From Mesoplasma coleopterae (GTDB lineage: Bacteria; Bacillota_I; Bacilli_A; Mycoplasmatales; Mycoplasmataceae): 64,000 nucleotides of DNA. The notes beneath the pieces are model-generated. The model was not told where the DNA came from and did no database searches. It worked only from the letters and a program-made list of their open reading frames with translations. Shown in pieces: positions 33,263-43,271 of this stretch. Position 1 is the first letter of the stretch. Every line of letters starts with the position of its first letter. Location of the stretch: positions 248,001 to 312,000 of the forward strand of contig NZ_CP024968.1 in assembly GCF_002804245.1 (NCBI RefSeq), given 5' to 3'. The translations under genes were made by a program, and so were the position numbers.

Positions 33263-34363
33263 ATGGGTTTTTGAAACAAGTTAAAAGATAAAATATCTGG
33301 TAATCAAACAGAAAAACAAAATAATGAAGAAAAGATAGTTAAAAGTAAACCTATTGTTGAGCAAAAACAGCTAACTGAAAAAGAAATAGCTAAAAAACAA
33401 AAACAAAAAGCAAAAAAAGAAAAAGCTGAAAAAGCAATTGCAAAATCAGCTTTAGATTTTTCAAAAGATATTAAAAAACTTTCTAAAAAATATAAAAAAA
33501 TGGATGATGATTTCTTTGACGAACTTGAGGAAGTTTTAATTAAAACTGATATGGGTATGAAAATGGTTTTAAAAATTTCAAATAATATTAGAAGAAAAGT
33601 AAAAAATACATCTGAAGCAAATGAATTTAGAGAAATTCTTGCTGAAGAAATTTATGATATTTATACAGATGGTTCTAAAAAAGTGGAAGAATTAAATTTT
33701 GAAGATGGAAGATTAAATGTTTTTATGGTTATTGGTGTAAATGGAACTGGAAAAACTACTTCATTATCAAAAATTGCAAATTTCTACGCTGAACAAAACA
33801 AAAAAGTCTTAATAGCAGCTGCTGATACATTTAGAGCAGGAGCTATTGAACAATTAGAAGAATGAGTTGATAAAAGACTTGATAGTAAAGTTGATCTAGT
33901 GAAAGGAAAAAAACAAAATCAAGATCCTGCAAGTGTGGTATTTGATGCTTTAGAAAAAGCAAAAGCAGAGGGATATGATTTATTATTGATTGACACTGCT
34001 GGTAGATTGCAAAATAAAGTTAACTTAATGAAAGAATTAGAAAAAATGTATCAAATAGTTCATAAATTTGATAAAAAAGCACCACATGAACTTTTATTAG
34101 TGATTGACGCAACAACAGGTCAAAATGGAGTTATGCAAGCTCAAGAGTTTAATGAGGTTGCTGATATTTCTGGTATTGTTTTAACAAAAATGGATGGAAC
34201 AAGCAAAGGTGGAATTGCACTATCAATTAAAGATCAATTAAATATACCGGTTAAATTAGTGGGTGTTGGAGAACAAGTTGATGATATTGAAAAATTCGAT
34301 GTTGACCAATATGTATATAATTTAGTAGTTGGTTTCATGGAAGAAAGAGAAGAAGATGAGTAA
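33263..34363 (+). CDS. ftsY: Signal recognition particle receptor FtsY
   Basis: FtsY docks SRP-ribosome complexes at the membrane. The 366-residue product has a short Lys/Glu-rich N-terminal region (about 1-70) instead of a long acidic domain, then the NG domain. G1 is IGVNGTGKTTSLSKIA near residue 155; DTFRAGAIEQLEEW, LLIDTAGRLQNKV and TKMDGTSKGG follow. TGA encodes the Trp at position 4 and another after QLEE. It overlaps ylxM by eight bases. Confidence 0.96.
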
Positions 34364-34682
34364 AATAACATTAGAAAAAACTTTAGAGTTATCATCACTA
34401 TTTTATTTGTATAAAAACATGCTAACTGAAAAACAAGTTGAATATTTTGAATTATATTTTGAAGAAGATTTGAGTTTTCAAGAAATAGCTGATCAATTAG
34501 TAATATCTAAAGCAGCAGCACATGATGCAATTAATAAAATTATCAAAACATTAAATGATTTAGAAGGTAAGTTAAAAATAAACGAACGAAAAATAAAAAT
34601 TCAAGGTATTATTGAAAAACATAATAGTTCTGAAAATAAAGAAGTTTTAGAACTTATAAAAGAAATAGAAGAGGTTATTTAA
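34356..34682 (+). CDS. ylxM: YlxM-type helix-turn-helix protein (UPF0122)
   Basis: The 108-residue product has the sigma-factor-like helix-turn-helix of the YlxM family (LSFQEIADQLVISKAAAHDAI, near residue 40) after LTEKQVEYFELYFEEDLS. In Streptococcus the YlxM protein assists SRP. The ATG at 34356 lies inside the end of ftsY (ATGAGTAA overlap); a TTG at 34329 would add nine residues but is less likely. In Bacillus the next gene is ffh; here it is not, and ymdB follows with a one-base overlap. Confidence 0.88.
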   Translation: MSKITLEKTLELSSLFYLYKNMLTEKQVEYFELYFEEDLSFQEIADQLVISKAAAHDAINKIIKTLNDLEGKLKINERKIKIQGIIEKHNSSENKEVLELIKEIEEVI

Positions 34683-35446
34683 TGAAAGTACTTATGGTAG
34701 GAGATATCTTTGCTAAACCAGGTAGAGAAGTTTTTAAAAAAAATATTGAAAGCTTAATTAAAGATAACCAAATTGATTTTGTTGTTGTTAATGGAGAAAA
34801 TACAACGCATGGTAAATCTATTTCAAAAGAACATTATTATTTTTATAAAGAAAATCACGTTGATGTAATAACAAGTGGTAACCATATATTTAAAAATACG
34901 GAAGTTCTAGAATATATAAATCAGACACCTGATTTGTTAAAACCACTAAACATGTATAAAACACCAGGTAATGGATATGTGATTATTGAAAAAAATAATA
35001 AAAAAATATGTGTCTTAAACTTAATGGGGAATAACTTTATGGATCCTTCAAACAGTGTTTATGAAACTATGGATGAGTTCTTATCATTGAAATTATCATA
35101 CGACATATTATTAGTTGATTTTCATGCTGAAACAACAGCTGAAAAAATAGCTTTTGCATTAAACTATGATGGAATTATAACTGCTTTTGTAGGAACTCAC
35201 ACTCATGTGCAAACTGCAGATGAAAGAATATTGCCAAACGGTACAGCATTTATAACTGATTTAGGTATGAGCGGAGTGATTGATTCTGTTATTGGTATTG
35301 AAGCAGCAGATGCTATTTATAAGCAAAAAACGGGATTGGTAAGACGTTTTCAACCAGCAAAAGGAAAAGCAAAATTGAATGGAGTAATTATTCAAATTGA
35401 TGAAAAATCAAATAAAGCTATAAGCATTAAAAGAATAAGTATTTAA
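34682..35446 (+). CDS. ymdB: YmdB-family metallophosphoesterase
   Basis: The 254-residue product matches the TIGR00282/YmdB family of calcineurin-like phosphodiesterases, reported to act on 2',3'-cyclic nucleotides. Metal-site motifs visible in order are VGDIFAKPGR at the N-terminus, VVNGENTTHGK near residue 37, VITSGNHIF near 63, LVDFHAETTAEK near 140 and GTHTHVQTADE near 170. In Bacillus ymdB follows rny; here it is coupled to ylxM instead (TAATG overlap). Confidence 0.92.
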   Translation: MKVLMVGDIFAKPGREVFKKNIESLIKDNQIDFVVVNGENTTHGKSISKEHYYFYKENHVDVITSGNHIFKNTEVLEYINQTPDLLKPLNMYKTPGNGYVIIEKNNKKICVLNLMGNNFMDPSNSVYETMDEFLSLKLSYDILLVDFHAETTAEKIAFALNYDGIITAFVGTHTHVQTADERILPNGTAFITDLGMSGVIDSVIGIEAADAIYKQKTGLVRRFQPAKGKAKLNGVIIQIDEKSNKAISIKRISI

Positions 35447-35468
35447 AAGCAAATTATTTGCTTTTTTT
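35445..35468 (+). terminator. Terminator after ymdB
   Basis: Stem AAAGCAAA/TTTGCTTT followed by a T run. Confidence 0.85.
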
Positions 35469-35470
35469 AT

Positions 35471-35499
35471 TTCAGATTTTTAAACGGATTTAGTATAAT
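35471..35499 (+). promoter_or_regulatory. Promoter of metK
   Basis: TTCAGA (35471-35476), a 17-base spacer, then TATAAT (35494-35499). The leader is too short for a SAM riboswitch. Confidence 0.6.
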
Positions 35500-35533
35500 T
35501 TATATTGATATCGCAGAAGGGAAAAATGGAAAA

Positions 35534-36667
35534 ATGAGAAAATTATTTACTAGCGAAAGTGTTTCAGAAGGACATCCAGACAAAATATGTGATCAGATAT
35601 CTGATGCGATATTGGATGAAGTACTGAAACAAGACCCAAACGCTAAGGTAGCCTGCGAAACATTTGCTACCACAAACTATTTATTAATTGGCGGACAGAT
35701 TACAACAATTGCTACTGTTGATTATGAAGAAATTGCACGTGACGTATTAAGAAAAATTGGATACAACAACGATGCTTATGGTATCAATGCCGACACTTGT
35801 GAAATTGATATCAAAATTGAACAACAATCAGCTGATATTGCCTTAGGAATCGATTTAGATACTGAAGTAATTGGAGCTGGTGACCAAGGAATTATGTTTG
35901 GATATGCTACAAATGAATCTAAAACTTTCTTACCATTAGCTATTACTATTTCGCATGAGTTAGTTTATTTAGCTTCTAAGCTAAGAAAAGAAGGAAAATT
36001 CAAATGAGCAAGACCTGACATGAAGTCTCAAGTAACAATTGATTACACTGATGAGTCAAATCCTAAAATTGATACAATCTTGATGTCAATTCAACACGAT
36101 GATGAAATGATTGAAGAAGAATTTAAAAACTTTATAAAAACAGAAATCATGGATGTTGTTGCTAAAGAGTTTAAATTAAACACTGATTTTAAAGTGCTAA
36201 TCAATCCAACAGGTAGATTTGTTATTGGTGGACCTCAAGGAGATACTGGGTTAACAGGAAGAAAAATTATTGTTGATACATATGGAGGTTATTCACGTCA
36301 TGGAGGAGGAGCTTTTTCTGGAAAAGATGCAACAAAAGTTGATAGAAGTGCTGCTTATATGGCGAGATATGCTGCTAAAAACTTAGTTGCTGCTGGTTTG
36401 GCTGATAAAATCGAAATTCAAGTTTCATACGCTATTGGTAAACCAGAACCAGTTTCAATTTTTATTGAAACATTTGGGACAGAAAAAGTAGACAAAGAAA
36501 TTATCACAAAAGCATTAAATGATAATTTTAATTTTTCAGTTAATGAAATTATTAAAAAATTAGATTTAAGAAAACCAACATTCTTGAAAACAGCAACTTA
36601 TGGACATTTTGGAAAAGATGAATTAACATGAGAACAATTAGATAAAGTTGAGCAATTAAAAAAATAA
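35534..36667 (+). CDS. metK: S-adenosylmethionine synthetase
   Basis: MetK makes SAM from methionine and ATP. The 377-residue product begins with FTSESVSEGHPDKICDQISDAILD and has GAGDQGIMFGYA near residue 115, the P-loop-like GGPQGDTGLTGRKIIVDTYGG near 235 and RSAAYMARYAAKN. Two TGA Trp codons are present. An earlier ATG at 35526 is in another frame. The gene is single, between its own promoter and terminator. Confidence 0.97.
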
Positions 36668-36670
36668 AAC

Positions 36671-36697
36671 AAATCACTTTTAAAAAGTGATTTTTTT
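36671..36697 (+). terminator. Terminator of metK
   Basis: Stem AAATCACTT/AAGTGATTT followed by seven T residues. Confidence 0.9.
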
Positions 36698-36699
36698 GT

Positions 36700-36721
36700 T
36701 ATAAAATAATAACTAATAAAA
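36700..36721 (+). repeat. 22-base promoter-like repeat, copy 1
   Basis: The segment from TATAAAATAATAA to TAATAAAA is identical to 39264-39285. Both copies follow a terminator T run and precede GGAG and an ATG, so it is probably a -10 region (TAAAAT). Confidence 0.6.
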
Positions 36722-36732
36722 AAGGAGAAAAA

Positions 36733-37215
36733 ATGAACAAATTAATAAGCAATAATTTTTTTAAAATATTAGTTTTGTATTTTACAGTTTCGTTTTTTTT
36801 ACCACAATTAGGATTTTTAGTACCTTTAATTGTAGTATTCTCACTTTTTTATTCAATTTTTAAAGTTTTTAAAGAAATTAAAATTAAGCCTAAATTTATG
36901 GGAATATTCTTTATTCTTTTCTTTCTTTGAACTTTATTTATTTTCGTTTTCGCAATTGTAATTTCGTTTATTTTATTTAAAAATAATAGTATCTTATTAA
37001 ACTTTAAATTATCATTAATAATATTTTGTTCACTAATAATAGCATTTAATTTTAAACCGTTTATAAATATAACTACTTTAAATGAAGAAAATAACTTCAG
37101 TTTATATGTTTTTTTGCATCAGTTATTAAAAACATTAATATACTGGTGTTTCTGAGAAAAATTAATTGTTCTTAAAAAAATAATTTGATATAGGCAAGAT
37201 ATTTCATCTATTTAA
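36733..37215 (+). CDS. Membrane protein of unknown function
   Basis: The 160-residue product is very hydrophobic, with about four membrane helices (roughly 8-27, 28-45, 54-82 and 88-107) and a C-terminal cytosolic tail rich in aromatic residues. Trp codons are TGA except one TGG. It lies 40 bases upstream of an ABC ATPase and an FtsX-like permease and may be an accessory membrane protein of that exporter. No family was recognised. Confidence 0.65.
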
Positions 37216-37220
37216 AATAT

Positions 37221-37246
37221 CCTATTTTAATAAAAAATAAAATAGG
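37221..37246 (+). promoter_or_regulatory. Hairpin overlapping the ABC ATPase ribosome binding site
   Basis: CCTATTTTA (37221-37229) pairs with TAAAATAGG (37238-37246). The last two G residues of the stem are the first two bases of the GGAGG site at 37245-37249. No T run follows. Confidence 0.5.
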
Positions 37247-37255
37247 AGGATTCTC

Positions 37256-37963
37256 ATGAAAGAATTAATTAAAATAAACAACATAAAAAAAACAAATATT
37301 TTACAAGAAATAAATATAAGCATTTTTGAAAATGAATGTATTTCAATTATGGGTAATAGCGGAGTAGGTAAATCAACTCTTTTAAACATTTTATCAGGTA
37401 TTGAAAAACCATCAGAAGGAAGCGTCATAATTGATGGCACTAATATATCAGAATTGAATGAACCTAAATTAACAAAATTTAGATCAAAACAAATATCATA
37501 CATTTATCAAGATTATAAATTAATTGAATATTTAACAGTTGAACAAAATATAAAATTTGTTGAGAAAAATAATAAAAACATAATTAACGAAGAAAGATAT
37601 TTAAATTTACTAAAAGAACTTGGATTAATTGAAAAAGAAAAGGTTATTGTGTCTAAACTGTCAGGTGGACAAAAGCAACGTGTAGCAATTGCAAGAGCAT
37701 TACTTGGAAATTCAAAGATAATATTAGCAGATGAACCAACAGGAGCTCTTGACTTAATCAATACTAAAAAGGTATTAGAGGAATTAGTAGTTAATAGTAA
37801 AAAATTGGGAAAAACTTTAATTATCGTTACCCATTCACCACAAGTTGGACTTGAAACAGAAAAGATTATTTTTATGAGTAACGGAAAAATAACAGAAGAA
37901 ATTAAAACTAAAGAAATAACAATTGCTAAATTAGAAAAAAAATTACTTATTGAAAATGAATAA
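37256..37963 (+). CDS. ABC transporter ATP-binding protein (LolD/MacB-type)
   Basis: The 235-residue ATPase has Walker A MGNSGVGKSTLLN near residue 32, the Q-loop YIYQDYKLI, signature KLSGGQKQRVAIARALL, Walker B ILADEPTGALD and H-loop VTHSPQ. EPTGALD and the FRSKQISYIYQ segment are typical of the MacB/LolD/FtsE-like group that works with FtsX-fold permeases. It overlaps the permease gene by eight bases (ATGAATAA), so they form a pair. The substrate is unknown; lipid, peptide or lipoprotein handling are possibilities. Confidence 0.9.
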   Translation: MKELIKINNIKKTNILQEINISIFENECISIMGNSGVGKSTLLNILSGIEKPSEGSVIIDGTNISELNEPKLTKFRSKQISYIYQDYKLIEYLTVEQNIKFVEKNNKNIINEERYLNLLKELGLIEKEKVIVSKLSGGQKQRVAIARALLGNSKIILADEPTGALDLINTKKVLEELVVNSKKLGKTLIIVTHSPQVGLETEKIIFMSNGKITEEIKTKEITIAKLEKKLLIENE

Positions 37964-39233
37964 TAGTGAAATATTTAAGCAATTAAAGTTTTATAAAAGC
38001 TATAACATTCCAATATTCATAACATTATTTTTATCATCAGTTTTTACTAATTCATCTTTATTCTTATTTATTTCTTCGCTCAAACATTTTGATAAGGATT
38101 CCAACATGTCTTTAATTTTTATTATCCTTTTTGGGTTATTACTACTAATTTCAATATCAATGACTACATTAATAATAAGTATAAATTTTAATGTTAGAGA
38201 AAAAGATCTAATAAATAGAAGATTGATTGGATTGTCTTTTAAAAATTTATTTAAGAATTTATTGCATGAGCAACTAATCATAATGGTTCCAAGTTTTATT
38301 TTAGGATTTTGTTCTTCAATAGTCTTAAATAAATTGCTTGTAGCAAATTTAATTAAAAAAACTATACTTCAACAAGGTTTTTCAATAAACTATACATTTT
38401 TAAATATAACTTTAGTACTTTTAATAAGTTTATTAACCTTGTATGCAATTATTTATGCATCAACAAAAAAATACCAAAGAATTGAAGTAAGCAACAAAGA
38501 TAATAAAAAGAAAATGATTAAAAATCAAATTATTAAAATTATTTTAGGATTTATGTTTATAATTTCGTATTTTCTACTAATTGTATTTAATAATACTGAA
38601 GTTCTATATTTATTTGGAGGAATATTCTTTATTATAGGGCTACATTTCTTATTAGAAATTATGATAACAGTGATTTGTAAAATGCTATTTCAAGTTTTTT
38701 CAGGTTCTTTTGTTTTTTCTAGTTCAATAAAAAATATGCAATATAATGCATCTCTAATAACTAAAATTATTTTAATGCTTGTTAACTCAATGATTTTTTT
38801 AAATTTTTCAATTAACGTAATAGGCAAAATGGGTGTTCAAAGTTATGAAATAAATTCTAATACTCAATATTTAAATGGTTTGATATTTTTAGGAGCATAC
38901 TTAAACATTGTGTTTGTGAGTTTTACATTTATAATTATCATAAACGGTTTTTTAATGTATTTAAGAAGTCTTGAAAAAGAAAATTTAGTGCTAAGACAAC
39001 TAGGTTTCACAAGAAAAAAAGTTTTTGTCAGAAATATCTTACAATTCATTATAATTTGATTTCTTTATGTAATATTAGCATTTACTACAACAGTTTTAAT
39101 ATCATTAATTTGAAATGATAAAGCAGCTTTATCTAATGTTATATACTGAATTATTGAAATTTTTGTGGTTCTATTACTTATGATGTTATTATGCTTAAGT
39201 AATTGATTTTTTAAAATTATTAAAAATAAATAA
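37956..39233 (+). CDS. FtsX-like ABC transporter permease
   Basis: The 425-residue product has a membrane helix near the N-terminus, groups of helices around 50-75, 105-125, 142-165 and 190-260, and the closing FtsX-type core with NGFLMYLRSLEKENLVLRQLGFTRKKVF. That motif (an RQLG-type coupling segment) is typical of MacB-like permeases. There is no long extracellular domain, so it is nearer to the BceB/VraG-type single-subunit layout in miniature. A TTG at 37950 is a less likely start. Trp codons near the end are TGA. Confidence 0.82.
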
Positions 39234-39239
39234 TTTTTG

Positions 39240-39262
39240 ACGTCTTAATTGACGTTTTTTTA
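39240..39262 (+). terminator. Terminator after the ABC/FtsX pair
   Basis: A short stem ACGTC/GACGT with loop TTAATT, then a T run. Confidence 0.65.
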
Positions 39263-39263
39263 T

Positions 39264-39285
39264 TATAAAATAATAACTAATAAAA
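39264..39285 (+). repeat. 22-base promoter-like repeat, copy 2
   Basis: Identical to 36700-36721. It lies 12 bases before the M13 peptidase ATG and just before its AGGAG. Confidence 0.6.
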
Positions 39286-39296
39286 GGAGAGTTTAT

Positions 39297-41195
39297 ATGA
39301 TAAAAATTAGACCACAAGATAATTTCTATGATTCAGTAAACAAAGAATGAATAGATAATAACGAATTACCAGATGGATATGCATCATGAGGTAGTTTTGA
39401 AATGCTACAAAAAAAATCAACAGATGATATCAAAGCAATAATTAATGAACTTGTTAGTGCAAAGAACTTAGATAGAGAAAGTCAAATGATTGCTAACTTG
39501 AGATCAAACTATTTGAATAATCAAGCAAGAAATCAGCAAGGAATTAGTCCGATTAATCCAATTTTAAATAAAATAAAAGAATTAGCTGATAAAACTCAAT
39601 TAACGGCTTTATTTATTGAATTATTTAAAGGTTGAGGAATTTCTTTATTCCATTCAAAAGGAGTTGACTCAGATTTTAAAGATAGTAATCTAAGAGCGTT
39701 AATGATTGATTCTATGGGTTTAGGAATGTCTGATAGAGATTTTTATGAAACAACTCACCCAAGACATGAAGAAATTAAGAATGCTTATAAAAACTACATT
39801 GAAAATTTAGTTAAACTTTCAAAAGTAGAATTAAAGACTTCAGATATTTTTACTTTGATTTATAACTTTGAAGAAAAAATTTCAAAATCTATGTTTAAAC
39901 AGGAAGAATTACGTGAACCAGAAAACATTTATAATGTTGTAACCATTCAAGATTTAAATACTATATGTCCAATTATTGACTGAGCAGCATATCTAAATCA
40001 AACAGGATATGATAAGGCAAAAAAAATTATATTAACTGAACCTAAATATTTTGAAAAACTAAACGAAATGATTAATGAAATTAGTTTAGATGATTTAAAA
40101 GATATTATGATATATAAAATAACTAGTTCTTATTCTAAAATGTTAACAATTGATTTGTATGAAAATGCATTTAAATATGGATCAGTATTTAGTGGTGTTA
40201 AGAAAATGAAACCTATCGAAGATAGAGTTGTTGAATTTGTTGATAGCACACTTGGAGAATTAATTTCAAAAGAATATGTAAAACGTCATTTTTCAGAAGA
40301 TGCAAAAAAAGATGTTTTAAAAATGGTTAATGATTTATTAAAAGTTTATGAAAATAGAATTAATGCATTAGATTGAATGTCAGAAGAAACAAAAATTAAA
40401 GCGATTGAAAAATTAAAGTCTTTTACTATTAAAATTGGTTACCCAGATAAATGAGAAGATTTAAGTGATGTTCAAATTCTTAGTTATGAAGAAGGCGGGA
40501 GTTTATTTGATAACATGCAAAGCTTAGCAAAACACTACATTAACAAAGAATTAAAAGAAATCAATTTACCAGTTGATAAAACAAAATGATATATGGATGC
40601 TCAAACAGTTAATGCTTATTATAATCCAACGTCAAATGAAATTTGTTTCCCTGCAGGAATTTTGCAAAAACCATTTTATGATGTAAATCAATCACATGCT
40701 GCAAACCTTGGTGGAATTGGTGCTGTTATTGGTCACGAAGTAAGTCATGGTTTTGATGATGAAGGAAGTAAATTTGATAAAGATGGAAACTTCAAAAATT
40801 GATGAACTCAAACAGACAACGAGCAATATAAGTTAAGAACTCAAAGAGTAGTTGATCAGTATAATGAATATCAAATTAATGGTTCTAATGTTAATGGTAA
40901 ATTAACACTTGGTGAAAATATTGGTGATTTAAGCGGAGTTGCTGCTGCTTTAGATATATGCAAAGCACAAAGTCCGGAAAACTTAAAAGATTTCTTTACA
41001 AACTATGCTTTAGTATGAAGAAGAAAAGCAACAGATGAGCAAAAAAACACAAGATTACTGGTTGATCCTCATTCGCCTGAAGAATTCAGATGTAATGGTG
41101 TATTGGTAAATATAAATGAATTCCACGAAGTTTATGAAACTAAACCTGGTGATGGTATGTATAAACCAAAAGAAGAAAGAACTAAAGTTTGATAA
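39297..41195 (+). CDS. pepO: M13-family zinc metallopeptidase (PepO/neprilysin-like)
   Basis: The 632-residue product is a neprilysin-family oligopeptidase. The zinc site HExxH is H480-E481-V-S-H484 ([11 protein letters not shown]), the third ligand E540 lies in GENIGDLSG with D544, and the substrate-binding [11 protein letters not shown] precedes them. The C-terminus ends KVW, like the family's CxxW end. No signal peptide or membrane helix is seen, so it is probably cytosolic, as PepO is in lactococci. Many Trp codons are TGA. It is monocistronic. Confidence 0.93.
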
Positions 41196-41205
41196 TAAAC
41201 TAATT

Positions 41206-41231
41206 AAACCATCTTAAAGATGGTTTTTTTC
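41206..41231 (+). terminator. Terminator of pepO
   Basis: Stem AACCATCT/AGATGGTT followed by seven T residues. Confidence 0.88.
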
Positions 41232-41273
41232 TTGTTTTAACTTATAATTTTATATAGAAGTAAGAGGTATATG

Positions 41274-42602
41274 ATGCAAAAAGAAGTAAATATTATAGGA
41301 GCAGGATTGGCAGGTTGTGAAGCTGCTTATCTATTAGCTAATAATGGAGTGAAAGTCAATTTATTTGAAGTCAAATCTTTAATAAAAAATGATATTCAAA
41401 AAACTAATGACCTTGCAGAACTTGTTTGCTCAAATACTTTAAGAAGTAAATCTAAAAAAAATGCAGCTGGAATTTTAAAAAATGAAATGAGATTGTTAAA
41501 CTCATTAGTTTTACAGGCAGCATTAGAAAATGAAATTCCCGGTGATGACGCTTTAAGTGTTGATCGATTTGGTTTTAGTAAATATATTACTGAGAAAATT
41601 AAAAATCATGAAAATATAACCTTAATTGAACAAGAAGTTTTTGAAATTGACTACACAAAAGTAACCATTATAGCTTCAGGGCCCTTAACAACAGAAAAAT
41701 TAGGTAAAAATATTGAATTAATGACAGGAAATGAAAAATTATTCTTCTTAGATGCTTCTGCTCCTATCATCACAAAAGATAGTATTGATTTTAATAAGGT
41801 ATATTGAGCAAGCAGACATAATGAAGGCAAAGATGGCCAATATATTTGCATTCCGCTTAATGAAGAGCAATTTAACGCATTTGTAGATGAGTTAAAAAAT
41901 GCTGAGACAGTTAAATTAAAATCTTTTGAAAAAGAAATCTATTTTAAAGGATGTCAACCAATTGAGCAAATAGCTAAGACTAGTAAAAAAGTTTTATTAA
42001 ATGGTCCTTTATCACCAAATAATTTAGCTGATCAAAACGGTGAAACTCCATTTGCGGTTATACAGCTACGACAAGATGATGCAATTGATTCACTTTATAA
42101 TTTTGTTGGTTTTCAAACAAACATTAAATGACCAGAACAAAAAAGAATATTACAAACATTACCTGGTCTTGAAAATTTGAACATTGTTAGATATGGAGTT
42201 ATGCATAAAAATTATTACATTAATTCACCAAAACTACTTAATAGAGGACTGCAAGTAAAAAGAAATAAGAATGTATTTTTTGCAGGGCAAATAACTGGTG
42301 TTGAAGGATACATTGAATCAGCAAGTAGTGGAATCTTAACTGCTATCAATGTATTAGCATATTTAAATCATAAGAAAATAGAACAACCATCAAGAAGATC
42401 AATGTTAGGAGCTCTAAATTTTTATATAACAAATCCTAAGCACCAAAAATTAAAACCAATGAAATGTAACTTAGGGATTTTAGATCAACAAAACAAAACT
42501 GTTAAATCAGAATTTTATTCATTTGATGAATCAGAAAAAGAAATAAGAGCATTTATTAAAATAATAAGTAGTTTTGTAAAAATAGGTGATAACAATGAAT
42601 AG
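41274..42602 (+). CDS. trmFO: Methylenetetrahydrofolate-tRNA-(uracil-5-)-methyltransferase TrmFO
   Basis: TrmFO is a flavoprotein that makes m5U in RNA using methylene-THF. The 442-residue product starts with the FAD-binding [20 protein letters not shown] and contains [14 protein letters not shown], the [25 protein letters not shown] block and [22 protein letters not shown] at 41274 is preferred because it lies 6 bases after TAAGAGG; ATG at 41271 would add one Met. The end overlaps ung by eight bases (ATGAATAG). Confidence 0.93.
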
Positions 42603-43245
42603 TAAATGAAATAGTTTGCTAACAAACAAAAATCTTTCAAAAAGAATTGAAGAATTATTAAATAAAGCTTATGAAACTAAAAAAACTATTTATCCATTAA
42701 GAGAAGATTGTTTAAGGTTATTTGATCTAATATCCCCAAAAGAAGTTAAAGTTGTTATTATTGGTCAAGATCCATATCATAACCCTAAACAAGCAAATGG
42801 AATTGCTTTTAGTGCTAATAATGAAATTAAAACACCTAAAAGTTTAATTAATATTTTTAAAGAGTTAGACAGCGATTTAAATATTAAACATTATGACAAT
42901 AATGATTTAAGTGGTTGAGTTAAACAAGGTGTTTTATTGATAAATACTTGTTGAACAGTAATTGAGAATAATCCTGGAAGTCATGCTAAACTAGGTTGAC
43001 AAGAAATAGTTAGTGATATTTTAAGTAACTTAAATAAAAATAATCCAAATTTAGTTTATTGTCTATGAGGTAACTATGCGAAAGGTGTTTATGAAAAATT
43101 AGAGTTCAAAACGTCAAATGTAATCAGCTCAGCTCATCCATCACCATTTAGTTATCTAAAAGGTTTTAAAGAAACAAAGCCTTTTTCAAAAATAAATGCA
43201 ATTTTGCTTAATAATGATTTAGAACCAATAGATTGGTCTAAATAA
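42595..43245 (+). CDS. ung: Uracil-DNA glycosylase
   Basis: Ung removes uracil from DNA. The 216-residue product has the water-activating motif [17 protein letters not shown] with D59, [22 protein letters not shown], and the Leu-loop [11 protein letters not shown] (SAHPSP motif). TGA encodes most Trp residues, but the one in the final DWSK is TGG. The start lies within the end of trmFO. A dimeric dUTPase is encoded at 56980, so both defences against uracil in DNA are present. Confidence 0.95.
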
Positions 43246-43271
43246 GGTAAAATAATAATAAGGAGTTACAT

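Noticed and set aside
34329-34355. TTG start for ylxM
   Set aside because: ATG at 34356 gives the usual family N-terminus and the 8-base overlap seen at four other junctions.
35469-35533. SAM riboswitch upstream of metK
   Set aside because: The space holds a promoter and about 30 bases of leader with no suitable folding.
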